Assembly (NCBI GenBank): GCA_958417225.1
Contig: CATZCM010000001.1
Coordinates: 116,102 to 180,101 of the forward strand
From: an uncultured Eubacteriales bacterium
GTDB taxonomy: Bacteria > Bacillota > Clostridia > Oscillospirales > Acutalibacteraceae
Reading direction: 5' to 3'
DNA: 64,000 nucleotides
Shown: piece by piece, positions 8,354 through 17,181 of the stretch
Layout of the letters: each line of letters starts with the position of its first letter
How positions within the stretch are numbered: the stretch's first letter is position 1
Notes under the pieces: generated by a model
Databases searched by the model: none
What the model saw: the letters and a program-made list of their open reading frames with translations, nothing else
What the model was told of the DNA's origin: nothing
Program-made: the position numbers and the translations under genes

Positions 8354-8893
8354 GTGATTAATAAAAAAGAAGATTCTGAAAGAAAAGTAATATTTCTTGA
8401 CATCGATGGTGTAATGCAGCCATGTTGTAATGAAAACAGGTTTAGGCACGATATAAGACAAACACAAAAAGATGTTGCGGAAAAAATGGGAGATGAGGGA
8501 TACTTAAAGTTAGACAGATATGATGTGGCAGCGGTATATTATGATTGGGATGCTAAAGCTGTAGAAAATTTAAAAAAACTGATAAATGACTGTGATGCTG
8601 ATGTTGTTATTTCTTCGGATTGGAAAAGATCTAAGTCAATAGATGATTTAAGATTGTTGTTTAGGTTACATGGGCTTGATGAATACATAAATGAAGTAAC
8701 TCCTTTTGAAATAGTTTCATCAAAGGCGGATGATATAAATGAATATTTAAAGCTTCATCCGGGTATTAAAAAATATGTTGTTATTGATGACCTAGATATG
8801 GAAAAATATTTTCCGGGTCATATGGTGTGTACTATAGATGAGAGCAGATTGGATGACGAATCCTTAAAAAAGGCAGAGGAAATACTTAAATAA
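8354..8893 (+). CDS. HAD-like domain protein (possible RNA-repair-type phosphatase)
   Basis: A 179-residue protein with HAD superfamily motifs: FLDIDGV (Asp16 and Asp18) near the N-terminus, VVISSDWK (motif II Ser) in the middle and YVVIDDLDM (motif IV acids) near the end. The order and the SSDW motif resemble the HAD domain named for Swiss-army-knife RNA repair proteins. The substrate is unknown. The GTG start follows AAAGGAG at 9 bases. It stands alone between two terminators. Confidence 0.65.
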   Translation: MINKKEDSERKVIFLDIDGVMQPCCNENRFRHDIRQTQKDVAEKMGDEGYLKLDRYDVAAVYYDWDAKAVENLKKLINDCDADVVISSDWKRSKSIDDLRLLFRLHGLDEYINEVTPFEIVSSKADDINEYLKLHPGIKKYVVIDDLDMEKYFPGHMVCTIDESRLDDESLKKAEEILK

Positions 8894-8923
8894 TAATCTA
8901 TTTAAAATTTAATAAATTCGTAA

Positions 8924-8973
8924 AAAAATTCCATAAACTAGTCAATGAGTTCGATTAGTTAATGGAAATTTTT
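8924..8973 (+). terminator. Terminator after the HAD-like gene
   Basis: A long hairpin: AAAAATTCCATAAACTA pairs with TAGTTAATGGAAATTTTT over about 17 bp with one bulge, and the T run is part of the right arm. Confidence 0.75.
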
Positions 8974-9008
8974 AATTAGTAGACGTAAAATCATAAGGAG
9001 TGAAGAAA

Positions 9009-9728
9009 GTGTCGATTATGTGGAATCCCTGGCATGGATGTCATAAAGTAAGTGAAGGCTGTAAAAATTGTTATGTATATAGGCAGGACTATTACTATGA
9101 AAAAAATAGTTCAAAGGTGACCAAAAATAGTATGTATGATTTGCCAATAAGGTGCAACAAAAATGGGGAATACAAGATTCACCCAGGTGAAACGGTAAAT
9201 ACGTGCTTTACATCAGATTTTCTTTTGGAGGATGCAGATAAGTGGAGGCCTGAAGTGTGGAGAATGATTAAAAAACGAAGTGATCTGGACTTTTTTTTTA
9301 TTACGAAGAGACCCGAAAGATTTTTTGTGGGTTTACCGGATGATTGGGGAAATGGCTATGAAAATGTGACTGTTGCATGTACAGTGGAAAATCAAAGAAT
9401 GGCGGATTATAGATTACCAACATTTTTGCACTTGCCTATAAAACACAAATCAATAGCTGTATCACCACTTTTGGAAATGATCGATTTGACACGATATTTG
9501 GGTCCAGCAGTAAAAATGGTTGCAGTAGGGGGAGAATCAGGGGCAAATGCTAGAATATGTGATTTTAAATGGGTGCTTGATATTAGGAGTCAGTGCATAG
9601 AAAATAAGGTGTCATTTTGCTATCATCAAACGGGATCAAAGCTCTTAAAAGACGGGAAAATCTATAATATACCACGAAAATTTCATCATAGTCAAGCGAG
9701 ATTGTCTGGCATTGATTTTGAAATTTAA
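9009..9728 (+). CDS. DUF5131 family (phage Gp37/Gp68-like) protein
   Basis: The N-terminus has the family signature WNPWHGCHKVSEGCKNCY, with Cys11, Cys18 and Cys21 in a radical-SAM-like CX6CX2C spacing. Later blocks FFITKRPERF, VTVACTVENQ, IAVSPLLE and VAVGGESG are also family hallmarks. The family is widespread in phages and bacteria, and its reaction is not established to my knowledge. The GTG at this position is preferred over one 9 bases earlier because AAGGAG ends directly at that earlier codon. It converges on the DUF4830 gene, with 4 bases overlapping. Confidence 0.78.
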   Translation: MSIMWNPWHGCHKVSEGCKNCYVYRQDYYYEKNSSKVTKNSMYDLPIRCNKNGEYKIHPGETVNTCFTSDFLLEDADKWRPEVWRMIKKRSDLDFFFITKRPERFFVGLPDDWGNGYENVTVACTVENQRMADYRLPTFLHLPIKHKSIAVSPLLEMIDLTRYLGPAVKMVAVGGESGANARICDFKWVLDIRSQCIENKVSFCYHQTGSKLLKDGKIYNIPRKFHHSQARLSGIDFEI

Positions 9729-10180
9729 AGTTGATTTTCAGTTAGTGTCGATTCGTGCATGAAACCGTCAAGTTCAACTGAGCATATATCTGATCCTATA
9801 ATTTTACCGTTAAAGAGCAAAATATTGGCTCGGATACCATAAGGTGTGCCTTTGTAATTTAATACACTATAAGTAAACCGCGAGCAATTTTTTCCGCGGT
9901 ATTTTTTTAGGTTGAATCCTTGTTTTTGCTGTATTTCGTTGTAATTTGTATATGTACTGTTAAATTCTTGAGGAATAGTAATTTCACAAACTTCTATGGG
10001 ATGATCGCTTATTTTCCAACCTAGTTCAGTTAAATATTTAGTGCAGATAATTTCATTCATTTCGGTTGACTCAACTTTACCGTTTGTGAAGGTGCTGTTC
10101 CTTACGAAAAATGTAAGTGCAATTATAAGACTAAATGACAATATTACAGTGACTGTAATTATTTTTGTTTTGGTTTTCAT
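9725..10180 (-). CDS. DUF4830-like exported protein
   Basis: A 151-residue protein with an N-terminal membrane anchor or signal (residues 7-26) and an extracytoplasmic domain. The pattern YL..LGW.I...P.....ITIPQEF...Y..YN.IQ..QGF.L..YRGK.C.R(F/Y)TY.V.NY, ending in a GFMH motif, matches the DUF4830 family of Clostridia. The function is unknown. A GAGGTGA ribosome site supports the start. It is a single gene, convergent with the DUF5131 gene. Confidence 0.7.
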   Translation of the reverse strand: MKTKTKIITVTVILSFSLIIALTFFVRNSTFTNGKVESTEMNEIICTKYLTELGWKISDHPIEVCEITIPQEFNSTYTNYNEIQQKQGFNLKKYRGKNCSRFTYSVLNYKGTPYGIRANILLFNGKIIGSDICSVELDGFMHESTLTENQL

Positions 10181-10610
10181 AATTATTCACCTCATTCAAT
10201 AGTATGAATAATGTTAGTTGTACATGTCACTTTTTTCTTTTTGGGAATTTTTAATTTTTTTTTAGTAAAATTTAGGGCGTTGTGAATGGTAGGTTAGTGG
10301 TGGATTTGTATATCATGATTGTATTTTGTCGCTGTTTTTTTCACTTTTATAATTTGTATTTAGTTTTATTTTTATATTATTTTTCGTTTATAATTATTTT
10401 GCTTTATTTTTTAGAATTTAGCAATACTTGTTTTTATTATTTCAATATGCTAAAATTGATTGGTAGAGCTAACTAGTATGAAAAACAGATATTTAATTGT
10501 GCACAATGTTTGAAAGCAAAAAATATTATACCTAGAATTTGGGTACGCATTTTGTAAAAATGAAACTTTATAGTATAGATCAATTGTTCTTATGAAAAGG
10601 GGTTATCTAT
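10181..10610 (+). other. AT-rich intergenic region with no supported gene
   Basis: This divergent region holds the upstream sequences of the DUF4830 gene (minus) and the Sel1 gene (plus). A weak TTGTAA/TATAGA pair with a 16-base spacer at 10552-10579 could drive the Sel1 gene. A 64-codon open frame at 10282 is a low-complexity Phe/Tyr/Leu string with no ribosome site and is not accepted as a gene. Confidence 0.5.
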
Positions 10611-13600
10611 ATGTGTAGTGTGAAAAAATTAATTTTAAGATTAGTGTCGATTATGATTATGTTCTGCTTTCATGTCAATGCTGTTTTTGCAAATCCAATG
10701 AACCCAGTTTTTTCAGATACATTTGAAGATAGGAGTATGATGAAAAATATTGTTGATGGGACAATAAAATCAATACTTGATTCAAGTGAAGAATTTGTTA
10801 GAACAGATTATTATTCAGTCTTTTCTGGCAAATCCAAAGAATGTGATAAATTTTGTACTAAGTATATTTTAGGCAAAAATGTGAGTAGATATTTGAAAGA
10901 AGAGTTACTTAAAAAAGCAAAGAATCCTTCGTTACTTCTGGGGCTTACTAATGAGGGAAGAAGCTTTTGGAAACATGGGGATATTTCTACTTTTGGGTTT
11001 AGATTGAGGGGATTTTTCACAGGAGAGTATAGTAAACTTAATTTGGAAAGCGCTACCCATAAAAGTGCTTATAGTGTAATAAATGATGTAGCTGATAAGT
11101 TGACAAATGATGTGTTATTTTCAAATGATTCGGTTTGGACAGTTAAAATTCTATGTGACTTTGATGGATCACCAATAAAAATATTTGAGGTGTGGTCTCA
11201 GAGTGTGCTCGCAGGTGAGTATTGTGCTTATGCGTTAAGGTTTTATGCACAGGATACACTGGAGAGTCAAATAGGGAATTTTAGAGGATTTATTGAACAT
11301 GTCAATAAAGGAAAGTTCGATTCCCAGAAAAAAGCCGATGGAGAAGTTACGATGCTAAAGCTTATGGAGGAGGAAAAACAAAGGCATAAGATGTTCTTAG
11401 CAAGAAAAATGGAGCAAGATGCAATAGAAAAAAAAGTAGTGGAAGAACAGATGGATAAATGTATATCTGATTTTGAAAAAGAATCGTCTGCGCTTGAAAT
11501 AAATGCAAGGTGCTATTTGGATGAACTTAGTGCGATAGAAAAGATATTAAATTCAAGTGATGAAAGGCAGCAGTTATTTAAGGCTCAAGAACGATTAGGA
11601 GAAGTCTATCAAAAAATCAATAATGTAAGGGATTCTTCTATGGTAAGGTTTAATGAATCATGGATGTCTCAGAAAAAAAAGATAGATGAATATTGCGAAG
11701 CCTTAAAAAATAAAATTGATGCGAGTAAATGCAGAGTTTTACATATACAGAGTGAGCTTACTCAACTAGAAAAAAATTTAAATTTAGCAGGACAAAAGTA
11801 TGAAAGAGAAAAAAGTAAAATTATTGTATCTGGAAAGTGCTTTAATGCAAGTAAATTGGAAATGGCTATTTTTGATACGTGTTTTTCGGATGTATTTAAG
11901 TTGATTTGTAGCGGCAAAAATGTTGTAGAAAAATTAAAAGCGAAAATTCAGGATATGGAATCGGAATCTTATGAAATTAAGCTTAACTTTGATTTAGTAA
12001 GTGAAAAAATAAATTTAAGACTTGAAGAAATAAAGAGAAAAAAGGAAGAAGAAGAGTTAGCTGTTAGATATAAGTTACAAGTTATGCAAAAAGAAGAAGA
12101 GGCAAAAAGACAGTTTATTGAGGAAGTTCAACGAAAAAAATTAGAAAGGCAACAAATGTTGGATTTGGAAAAGGAAAAAGAAGAGCTTTGCAGAAAAACA
12201 AGAGAATTAAAAAAACAAGATCTTGATCAAAAAAAAGCAAAAAAAGAAAGAAAGGAAGCTAATAAGTTAATTGATGATATGTTAAAAAATTGGAGAGCTT
12301 TACTTGATGAGTTATATAATGAATGGAGTGAGGCTAGAACTAAAAAATCACAAGCTTTGTTTGAAATTGGGTGCAGTTATAAACAAGCAGGAAATTTTGA
12401 TGCGGCAGTGAAAAGATTTATAAAAGCAGCTAATATGGATCACGAACATTCGCAGTATTGTTTGGGACTTTGCTACGAAGAGGGACTAGGGGTGAGTGAA
12501 GATGCAATTTTAGCAGAGTACTGGTTTGAACGTGCGGCAAATCTTGGGCTTAGTAAGGCTAAATGTAAATTGGCCCAATATGCTGAAAATGGTGTTACTA
12601 AAAAAGAAGATATTCCAAGAGCAATTAAATTATATAGTGAAGCAGTAAAACTTGACAATATTGAAGCCATGTACTTTTTAGGGAAACTGTATGCAAGATG
12701 TAAAACAATTAGAGGAAATAAATTAGCATTTGATTTGTTTAAAAAGGCTAGCGATAGAGGGCATTCAGATGCAAAAATTCAGTTAGCATTGTGCTACGAA
12801 ACTGCATGCGGAACTTGCCTAGATAGGCAAAAGGCAATCGAAATTTATCAAATTATGGTTTCAGAAGGAAATGCTTTTGCAATATATAGATTAGGATATT
12901 ATTATGAAAGATTGTTGAAGGGGGATTGTACGAAAAAGGCTATTGAATTATATGAAATTGCATCGAATTTAGGGTGTTCGGAAGCGAAAATTCAATTAGG
13001 AGACTGTTATTTAAAAGGAATAGGTGTACCAAGAAATTTTAGGCGTGCATTTGATTTATTTTCCCAGGCATTGCATGACGGAAATAAGGGGGCACTTGTG
13101 AAATTAGCTTTGTGCCATTTAAGAGGGCATGGTGTGGGAAAAAATCCAAAAAAGGCTGAGTTGCTTTGTAAACAAAGACTTGATGGGTTGTCATATTTTA
13201 TTTTAGCGTCGATATATGCGCAAGAAGAAAATCGTGCATGGATTGAAATTAGTCGACTTTACAAGATAGCAAAAACTTTGTTTAGGCAACAATTTAATGA
13301 GGGTGACCTTGAAGCAGGAGTTTATTTAGCTGATATGCGTTTTAGTGAGGGTAGCAGAGATGGTGATTTGAGAGAAGCTATATCTTTATTTGTTTTTTTA
13401 GAAAAATCTGGGGTTGTTTTAGCTAAAAATATGTTAGGTTTATGTTATTTAAATGGGAGCGGGGTTGAACAGAGTGCTGAATTAGCCTTTCAAAAGTATA
13501 AGGAATCTGCTGAAGCAGGATGTTATGAAGCTTATGTATATTTAGCGCAACTATATAGAAATGGGGTTGGGGTTGAAAAAAACCTAGAAGAAGCCGATAG

Positions 13601-13673
13601 GTGCTATAAAATAGCGCAAGAGTATAATGTATTGGATGGAACTTTAGACATAGTAAGACGACATATCGAGTAG
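10611..13673 (+). CDS. Large secreted coiled-coil protein with Sel1-like repeats
   Basis: A signal peptide (about residues 1-28, cut near VFA-NP) is followed by a unique region to about residue 240. A long Lys/Glu-rich coiled coil runs from about 245 to 575. The C-terminal 430 residues hold roughly eleven Sel1-like repeats of about 36 residues (for example LGLCYEEGLGVSEDAILAEY and LGDCYLKGIGVPRNFRRAFD), preceded by one TPR-like unit. Sel1 repeats are protein-interaction solenoids, enriched in bacteria that live with eukaryotic cells (Legionella LpnE/EnhC are known examples). A host-interaction role is inferred. The start follows AAAAGGGG. The gene stands alone. Confidence 0.8.
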   Translation: MCSVKKLILRLVSIMIMFCFHVNAVFANPMNPVFSDTFEDRSMMKNIVDGTIKSILDSSEEFVRTDYYSVFSGKSKECDKFCTKYILGKNVSRYLKEELLKKAKNPSLLLGLTNEGRSFWKHGDISTFGFRLRGFFTGEYSKLNLESATHKSAYSVINDVADKLTNDVLFSNDSVWTVKILCDFDGSPIKIFEVWSQSVLAGEYCAYALRFYAQDTLESQIGNFRGFIEHVNKGKFDSQKKADGEVTMLKLMEEEKQRHKMFLARKMEQDAIEKKVVEEQMDKCISDFEKESSALEINARCYLDELSAIEKILNSSDERQQLFKAQERLGEVYQKINNVRDSSMVRFNESWMSQKKKIDEYCEALKNKIDASKCRVLHIQSELTQLEKNLNLAGQKYEREKSKIIVSGKCFNASKLEMAIFDTCFSDVFKLICSGKNVVEKLKAKIQDMESESYEIKLNFDLVSEKINLRLEEIKRKKEEEELAVRYKLQVMQKEEEAKRQFIEEVQRKKLERQQMLDLEKEKEELCRKTRELKKQDLDQKKAKKERKEANKLIDDMLKNWRALLDELYNEWSEARTKKSQALFEIGCSYKQAGNFDAAVKRFIKAANMDHEHSQYCLGLCYEEGLGVSEDAILAEYWFERAANLGLSKAKCKLAQYAENGVTKKEDIPRAIKLYSEAVKLDNIEAMYFLGKLYARCKTIRGNKLAFDLFKKASDRGHSDAKIQLALCYETACGTCLDRQKAIEIYQIMVSEGNAFAIYRLGYYYERLLKGDCTKKAIELYEIASNLGCSEAKIQLGDCYLKGIGVPRNFRRAFDLFSQALHDGNKGALVKLALCHLRGHGVGKNPKKAELLCKQRLDGLSYFILASIYAQEENRAWIEISRLYKIAKTLFRQQFNEGDLEAGVYLADMRFSEGSRDGDLREAISLFVFLEKSGVVLAKNMLGLCYLNGSGVEQSAELAFQKYKESAEAGCYEAYVYLAQLYRNGVGVEKNLEEADRCYKIAQEYNVLDGTLDIVRRHIE

Positions 13674-13699
13674 GGTAAAATTTCTAAGCCCTACTCGAT
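13665..13699. terminator. Hairpin between convergent Sel1 gene and spoVAD
   Basis: An 11-bp perfect stem, ATCGAGTAGGG with CCCTACTCGAT, spans the Sel1 stop codon. Neither side has a good T run, so it may be a weak bidirectional terminator. Confidence 0.5.
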
Positions 13700-13704
13700 T
13701 AACA

Positions 13705-14715
13705 TTAAGATCTAATATTAAGAAGATGTGCAACAGATGGGATGCTTTCGCCTTGCTGTGATGATGTGGGTGACATCAGAGCGCCTGTTGCCATAAAAAG
13801 GATGTTTGTAAGTTCTTTTTGTTTCAATTGGTTTAGAATTAGCGAACATAGTACAGATCCAGAACATCCACATCCGGATCCACCTGCATGAACATCCTGC
13901 TTTTTTTTGTCATATATCATGAGACCACAATCATTATGATTACCATCAATTTTTATGTTGTCTTTTTCAAGCAGTTCTTTCATTAAATCGCTACCTACCT
14001 GACCTAAATCGCCAGTTAAAATTAAATCATAATCGTTTGGACCTGTTTGAGTATCATTAAAGAAATCTTTTAATGTACTGACAGCAGCAGGTGCCATTGC
14101 AGCTCCCATATTAGCAGCGTCTTTTATGCCAAGATCCTGTATTCGTCCGATTGTTACAGCTGATACAAACGGTGTTCCGTCTTCGTGTGGTGTAACTACT
14201 GCTGCTCCGGAACCAGTTACAGTCCACTGAGCGGTTGGGGTTCTTTGGCCGCCGTACTCTAGTGGAAATCGAAATTGTCTTTCAGCTGAACAGAAGTGAG
14301 AGGAAGTTACAGCAACGCACTTATTAGCAAGTCCGGCGTCAACCATCATTGAGGATAATGCAAGCGTTTGTGCCATAGTTGAACATGCACCAAATTGTCC
14401 TAAAAATGGTATATTTAAGTTTCTAAGTCCAAATGTTGATGAAATGCATTGATTTAAGAGATCGCCTGCAAAAATGTAATCAATGTCACTCGCTACTACT
14501 TTTGCTTTTTGTAAGGCGGTGTTGACTGCTTCCGTTTGGAGTCTACTTTCGGCTTTTTCCCAGGAAGCCTCTCCAAGTGTAGTGTCTTCGTACGTATAAT
14601 CAAAGTGTTTTCCAAGAGGTCCTTCTCCTTCTTTTTTACCGCAGATTGCTGCATAACCTTTAATTGATGGATTATTGTCCATCTGTAGTGTGTATCGTCC
14701 TACTCGTTTAGCCAT
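13705..14715 (-). CDS. spoVAD: Stage V sporulation protein AD
   Basis: In spore formers, SpoVAD is a thiolase-fold protein that binds dipicolinic acid and is needed for its uptake into the forespore. The 336-residue length is normal, and the blocks YAAICGKKEGEGPLG, DYIFAGDLLNQC, FGACSTMAQ, SSHFCSAERQFRFPLEYG, DYDLILTGDLG and HAGGSGCGCSGSV are all characteristic. The usual neighbours spoVAC and spoVAE are not adjacent. Its start codon lies inside a 13-bp inverted repeat. Confidence 0.95.
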   Translation of the reverse strand: MAKRVGRYTLQMDNNPSIKGYAAICGKKEGEGPLGKHFDYTYEDTTLGEASWEKAESRLQTEAVNTALQKAKVVASDIDYIFAGDLLNQCISSTFGLRNLNIPFLGQFGACSTMAQTLALSSMMVDAGLANKCVAVTSSHFCSAERQFRFPLEYGGQRTPTAQWTVTGSGAAVVTPHEDGTPFVSAVTIGRIQDLGIKDAANMGAAMAPAAVSTLKDFFNDTQTGPNDYDLILTGDLGQVGSDLMKELLEKDNIKIDGNHNDCGLMIYDKKKQDVHAGGSGCGCSGSVLCSLILNQLKQKELTNILFMATGALMSPTSSQQGESIPSVAHLLNIRS

Positions 14716-14758
14716 AATATTATCATCTCTTTCGTAAGAACTTATTAATATTATGGCT
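14710..14758 (-). promoter_or_regulatory. Hairpin sequestering the spoVAD start codon
   Basis: Perfect 13-base arms (AGCCATAATATTA and TAATATTATGGCT) enclose a 23-base loop. In the minus-strand mRNA the 3' arm contains the spoVAD ATG and the loop contains the purine-rich ribosome site. Read on the plus strand, the same hairpin is followed by a run of seven T residues and would act as a terminator against antisense transcription. Either use is inference. Confidence 0.55.
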
Positions 14759-14818
14759 GATTTTTTTATTTTTATGTGTTTGTAAATTTACACCTTTATA
14801 TAAACTTTTAGTTTAATT

Positions 14819-15490
14819 TTATGCAATAGATTCTTGTTCGTCTGATTGAGAAGTAGTTTTTCCAAATTGGTCGTTGAGTTTCCAGATGAAAAATGCAAAT
14901 ATATATGCACCGGAAAGTACAACTGCGCACCAGACGATTGTCATAAATACTGATTGATTATGTACTCTGACAAATGGATATGGACCATCAAGTACTTTTA
15001 TAGCATTTAGAGTCAAAACTATTGCCGCATAAATTAATGTAGGAATCATGGAGTAGAGGGGTGATTTTTTCGGAAGTGTGGGTTTGTATTCGAAGAAGAT
15101 AAATGATATAAATGCTATGATCGGACAAAGAGTATGCTGATATAAACTTGAGCTTTCAAATAGCATAGGTTTAATGCATTTAGTTCCTCCTTCTAACGGG
15201 ATAAGTATTGTTATTACTACAACGAAGGTGACGGTTAAACAACAAACGGACATGTACTTGAGCATTTTTGCCCATTTTGGAATAGGGATTTTAGAGGATA
15301 AATACTTTATTTGGCATATTGCCATGATAAGACACGTGAAAAATGCAAAAAAATTGCTGTTTTCAGTATAAAATTTAAAAACGGATGCTCCATGATTTGC
15401 CCAACAAATTGGAGCAGCGATGACTTCCATGATTACTATAGCAATATTGCAAATTAAGGCTATAATTGTTTTAGACATATTGTAATTCAT
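14819..15490 (-). CDS. Pr6Pr family six-helix membrane protein
   Basis: A 223-residue integral membrane protein with about six hydrophobic helices. FKFYTENSNFFAFFT near residues 38-52 resembles the Y(F/T)T..SN signature of the Pr6Pr (FAR-17a/AIG1-like) family, and HTLCPIIAF and WCAVVLSGAY are further blocks. Family function in bacteria is unknown. The gene starts 19 bases after icd ends and is probably cotranscribed with it. Confidence 0.6.
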   Translation of the reverse strand: MNYNMSKTIIALICNIAIVIMEVIAAPICWANHGASVFKFYTENSNFFAFFTCLIMAICQIKYLSSKIPIPKWAKMLKYMSVCCLTVTFVVVITILIPLEGGTKCIKPMLFESSSLYQHTLCPIIAFISFIFFEYKPTLPKKSPLYSMIPTLIYAAIVLTLNAIKVLDGPYPFVRVHNQSVFMTIVWCAVVLSGAYIFAFFIWKLNDQFGKTTSQSDEQESIA

Positions 15491-15509
15491 TTTAATTCCC
15501 CCTTTAATT

Positions 15510-16712
15510 TTAATTTAAGCGTTTGGCGATTTCCGAAAGAAAATCTTCTGTAGTTACAGCAATTTTATTTTTTAGTGCAGATAAGAGATATAGATCTTTT
15601 GTCATTATCCCGCTTTCAATTGTTTGAATTGAAGTTTTTTCAAGTTTGTCTGCAAATTTGTACAGATCTGGTATTTTATCGAGTTCAGCACGTTTTTTTA
15701 GTGCACCGGTCCATGCAAAAATTGTGGCAATAGAGTTAGTAGATGTTTTTTCGCCGTGTATATGCCTGTAATAATGTCGTTGAACAGTACCGTGAGCAGC
15801 TTCATATTCGAATATGCCGTCTTTCGATACGAGGACACTTGTCATCATAGCAAGACTGCCGAAAGCCGTAGCAATCATGTCTGACATTACGTCTCCATCA
15901 TAGTTTTTGCAGGCCCATATGAATCCGCCGTTTGAACGCAGAACTCTTGCCACTGCATCATCAATTAAGGTGTAGAAGTAATTTATACCAAGATCATTAA
16001 ATTTATCTTTGTAGTGATTTTCAAAAATTTCATTAAATATGTCTTTGAAACGATGGTCGTATTTTTTTGATATAGTGTCTTTTGTGGCAAACCAAAGGTC
16101 TTGTTTAGTATCGATCGCGCGTAAAAAACAGGAATGGGCAAAATCTGAGATACTATCATCCGTGTTATAAATACCTTGTACGATACCGTCTGAATCAAAT
16201 TTGTGTATTGGGGTTTCTTTTATACTGTTGTCAGGACAAATTACTTTTAGTGTGGCAGTTGATCCGGCTGAGATAATTTCTTCTGTGTTATCGTACATGT
16301 CTGCAAAACCATGCCGTGCGATAGTGATAGATTTTTCCCAAGAAGTGATTAGTGGTTGTATTCCGGATACTGTGATAGGAGCACGGAATACTGTTCCTCC
16401 AATTATAGAACGAATTGTTCCGTTGGGTGATTTCCACATATGAGATAATTTGTATTCCTTTACCCGTTGTGCATTTGGAGTGATAGTAGCACATTTTACT
16501 GCTACGCCAAGCCTTTTAGTGGCATTTGCTGAATCAACGGTTACTTGATCATTCGTATTGTTTCGGTTTTCAAGGCCAAGGTCGTAATATTCAGTTTTTA
16601 AATCAATATATGGCAAAATTAATTTTTCTTTGATCATTTTCCAGATAATGCGTGTCATTTCGTCTCCGTCCATTTCAACTAATGGTGTTGTCATCTGAAT
16701 TTTACCTTTCAT
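15510..16712 (-). CDS. icd: NADP-dependent isocitrate dehydrogenase, eukaryotic-type
   Basis: Oxidatively decarboxylates isocitrate to 2-oxoglutarate. The 400-residue protein belongs to the homodimeric eukaryotic-type (type II) subfamily rather than to the E. coli Icd type. Its signatures are VEMDGDEMTRI at the N-terminus, YYDLGLENRN, VAVKCATITP, WKSPNGTIR, STKD-like ATKDTISKKYD, DDAVARVLRS.GGFIWACKNYDGDVMSD and EAAHGTVQRHY. No other TCA genes are in the window; it may supply 2-oxoglutarate for glutamate. The start follows AAGGAG at 9 bases. Confidence 0.95.
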   Translation of the reverse strand: MKGKIQMTTPLVEMDGDEMTRIIWKMIKEKLILPYIDLKTEYYDLGLENRNNTNDQVTVDSANATKRLGVAVKCATITPNAQRVKEYKLSHMWKSPNGTIRSIIGGTVFRAPITVSGIQPLITSWEKSITIARHGFADMYDNTEEIISAGSTATLKVICPDNSIKETPIHKFDSDGIVQGIYNTDDSISDFAHSCFLRAIDTKQDLWFATKDTISKKYDHRFKDIFNEIFENHYKDKFNDLGINYFYTLIDDAVARVLRSNGGFIWACKNYDGDVMSDMIATAFGSLAMMTSVLVSKDGIFEYEAAHGTVQRHYYRHIHGEKTSTNSIATIFAWTGALKKRAELDKIPDLYKFADKLEKTSIQTIESGIMTKDLYLLSALKNKIAVTTEDFLSEIAKRLN

Positions 16713-16773
16713 GTGAATACACTCCTTATATTTTTGTTAATTTGAAGTATAATTTTTATATTCAAACAAAACT

Positions 16774-16802
16774 ATTATGCCACATTTTAATTAAAAAGTA
16801 AA
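16774..16802 (-). promoter_or_regulatory. Promoter of icd
   Basis: On the minus strand: TTTACT, 17 bases, CATAAT, about 60 bases upstream of icd. Confidence 0.5.
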
Positions 16803-16964
16803 GAACTTTTTTATGCGCTTAATGTTTACGTTTTGATTAATTTTTTATTAAATGGGATTTTTGATGCAATAAGGTACAGTATATTTGGTTAGGTTTACCA
16901 AATTAGCAATTTGGTTGTCATTGTCGTTTTGTGGCTAAGTGCGATTTAATATAGGGATTTATAG

Positions 16965-16999
16965 CATAAATAAAGAATGTTCCCTAGTAAAGGGAACAT
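16965..16999 (-). terminator. Probable terminator of the dlt operon
   Basis: A 9-bp perfect stem (ATGTTCCCT with AGGGAACAT on the minus strand) about 30 bases after dltX, followed by a T-rich but interrupted tail. The remaining space up to icd (16803-16964) shows only small imperfect TTTGGT/ACCAAA inverted repeats and no gene. Confidence 0.6.
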
Positions 17000-17028
17000 C
17001 TCCTAAAAATGAGTATTTAAAGAGTTTT

Positions 17029-17181
17029 TTAAAAATTATTGTATATGAAGGAAATATCAGCATCCTTAGTTTCAAGCATGCAAAATATGGTTAGTAACAA
17101 AAACAATGTGATAGCTAACAGTTTAAAAAAGTAATTGTGAAAGATTTTATGAAAAATGTTTTGTAATTTGCTTGTTAACAT
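17029..17181 (-). CDS. dltX: DltX-like small membrane protein
   Basis: A 50-codon gene. It has an N-terminal charged segment, one membrane helix (FFKLLAITLFLLLTIFCML) and the C-terminal sequence SFIYNNF, which matches the FIYNEF-type end that defines DltX. The ATG follows AAAGGATGG at proper spacing, and the gene overlaps the last 35 bases of dltD. Known: DltX works with DltB and DltD, and its C-terminus has been linked to D-alanyl transfer across the membrane. It is usually upstream of dltA; here it is last in the operon. The position, motif and ribosome site make it convincing despite its size. Confidence 0.82.
   Translation of the reverse strand: MLTSKLQNIFHKIFHNYFFKLLAITLFLLLTIFCMLETKDADISFIYNNF

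Noticed and set aside
10282..10476. 64-codon hydrophobic frame
   Set aside because: Low-complexity Phe/Tyr/Leu sequence in an AT-rich gap with no ribosome site.
16893..16916. TTTGGT/ACCAAAT inverted repeats upstream of icd
   Set aside because: Short, imperfect and overlapping; no clear operator or terminator can be argued.
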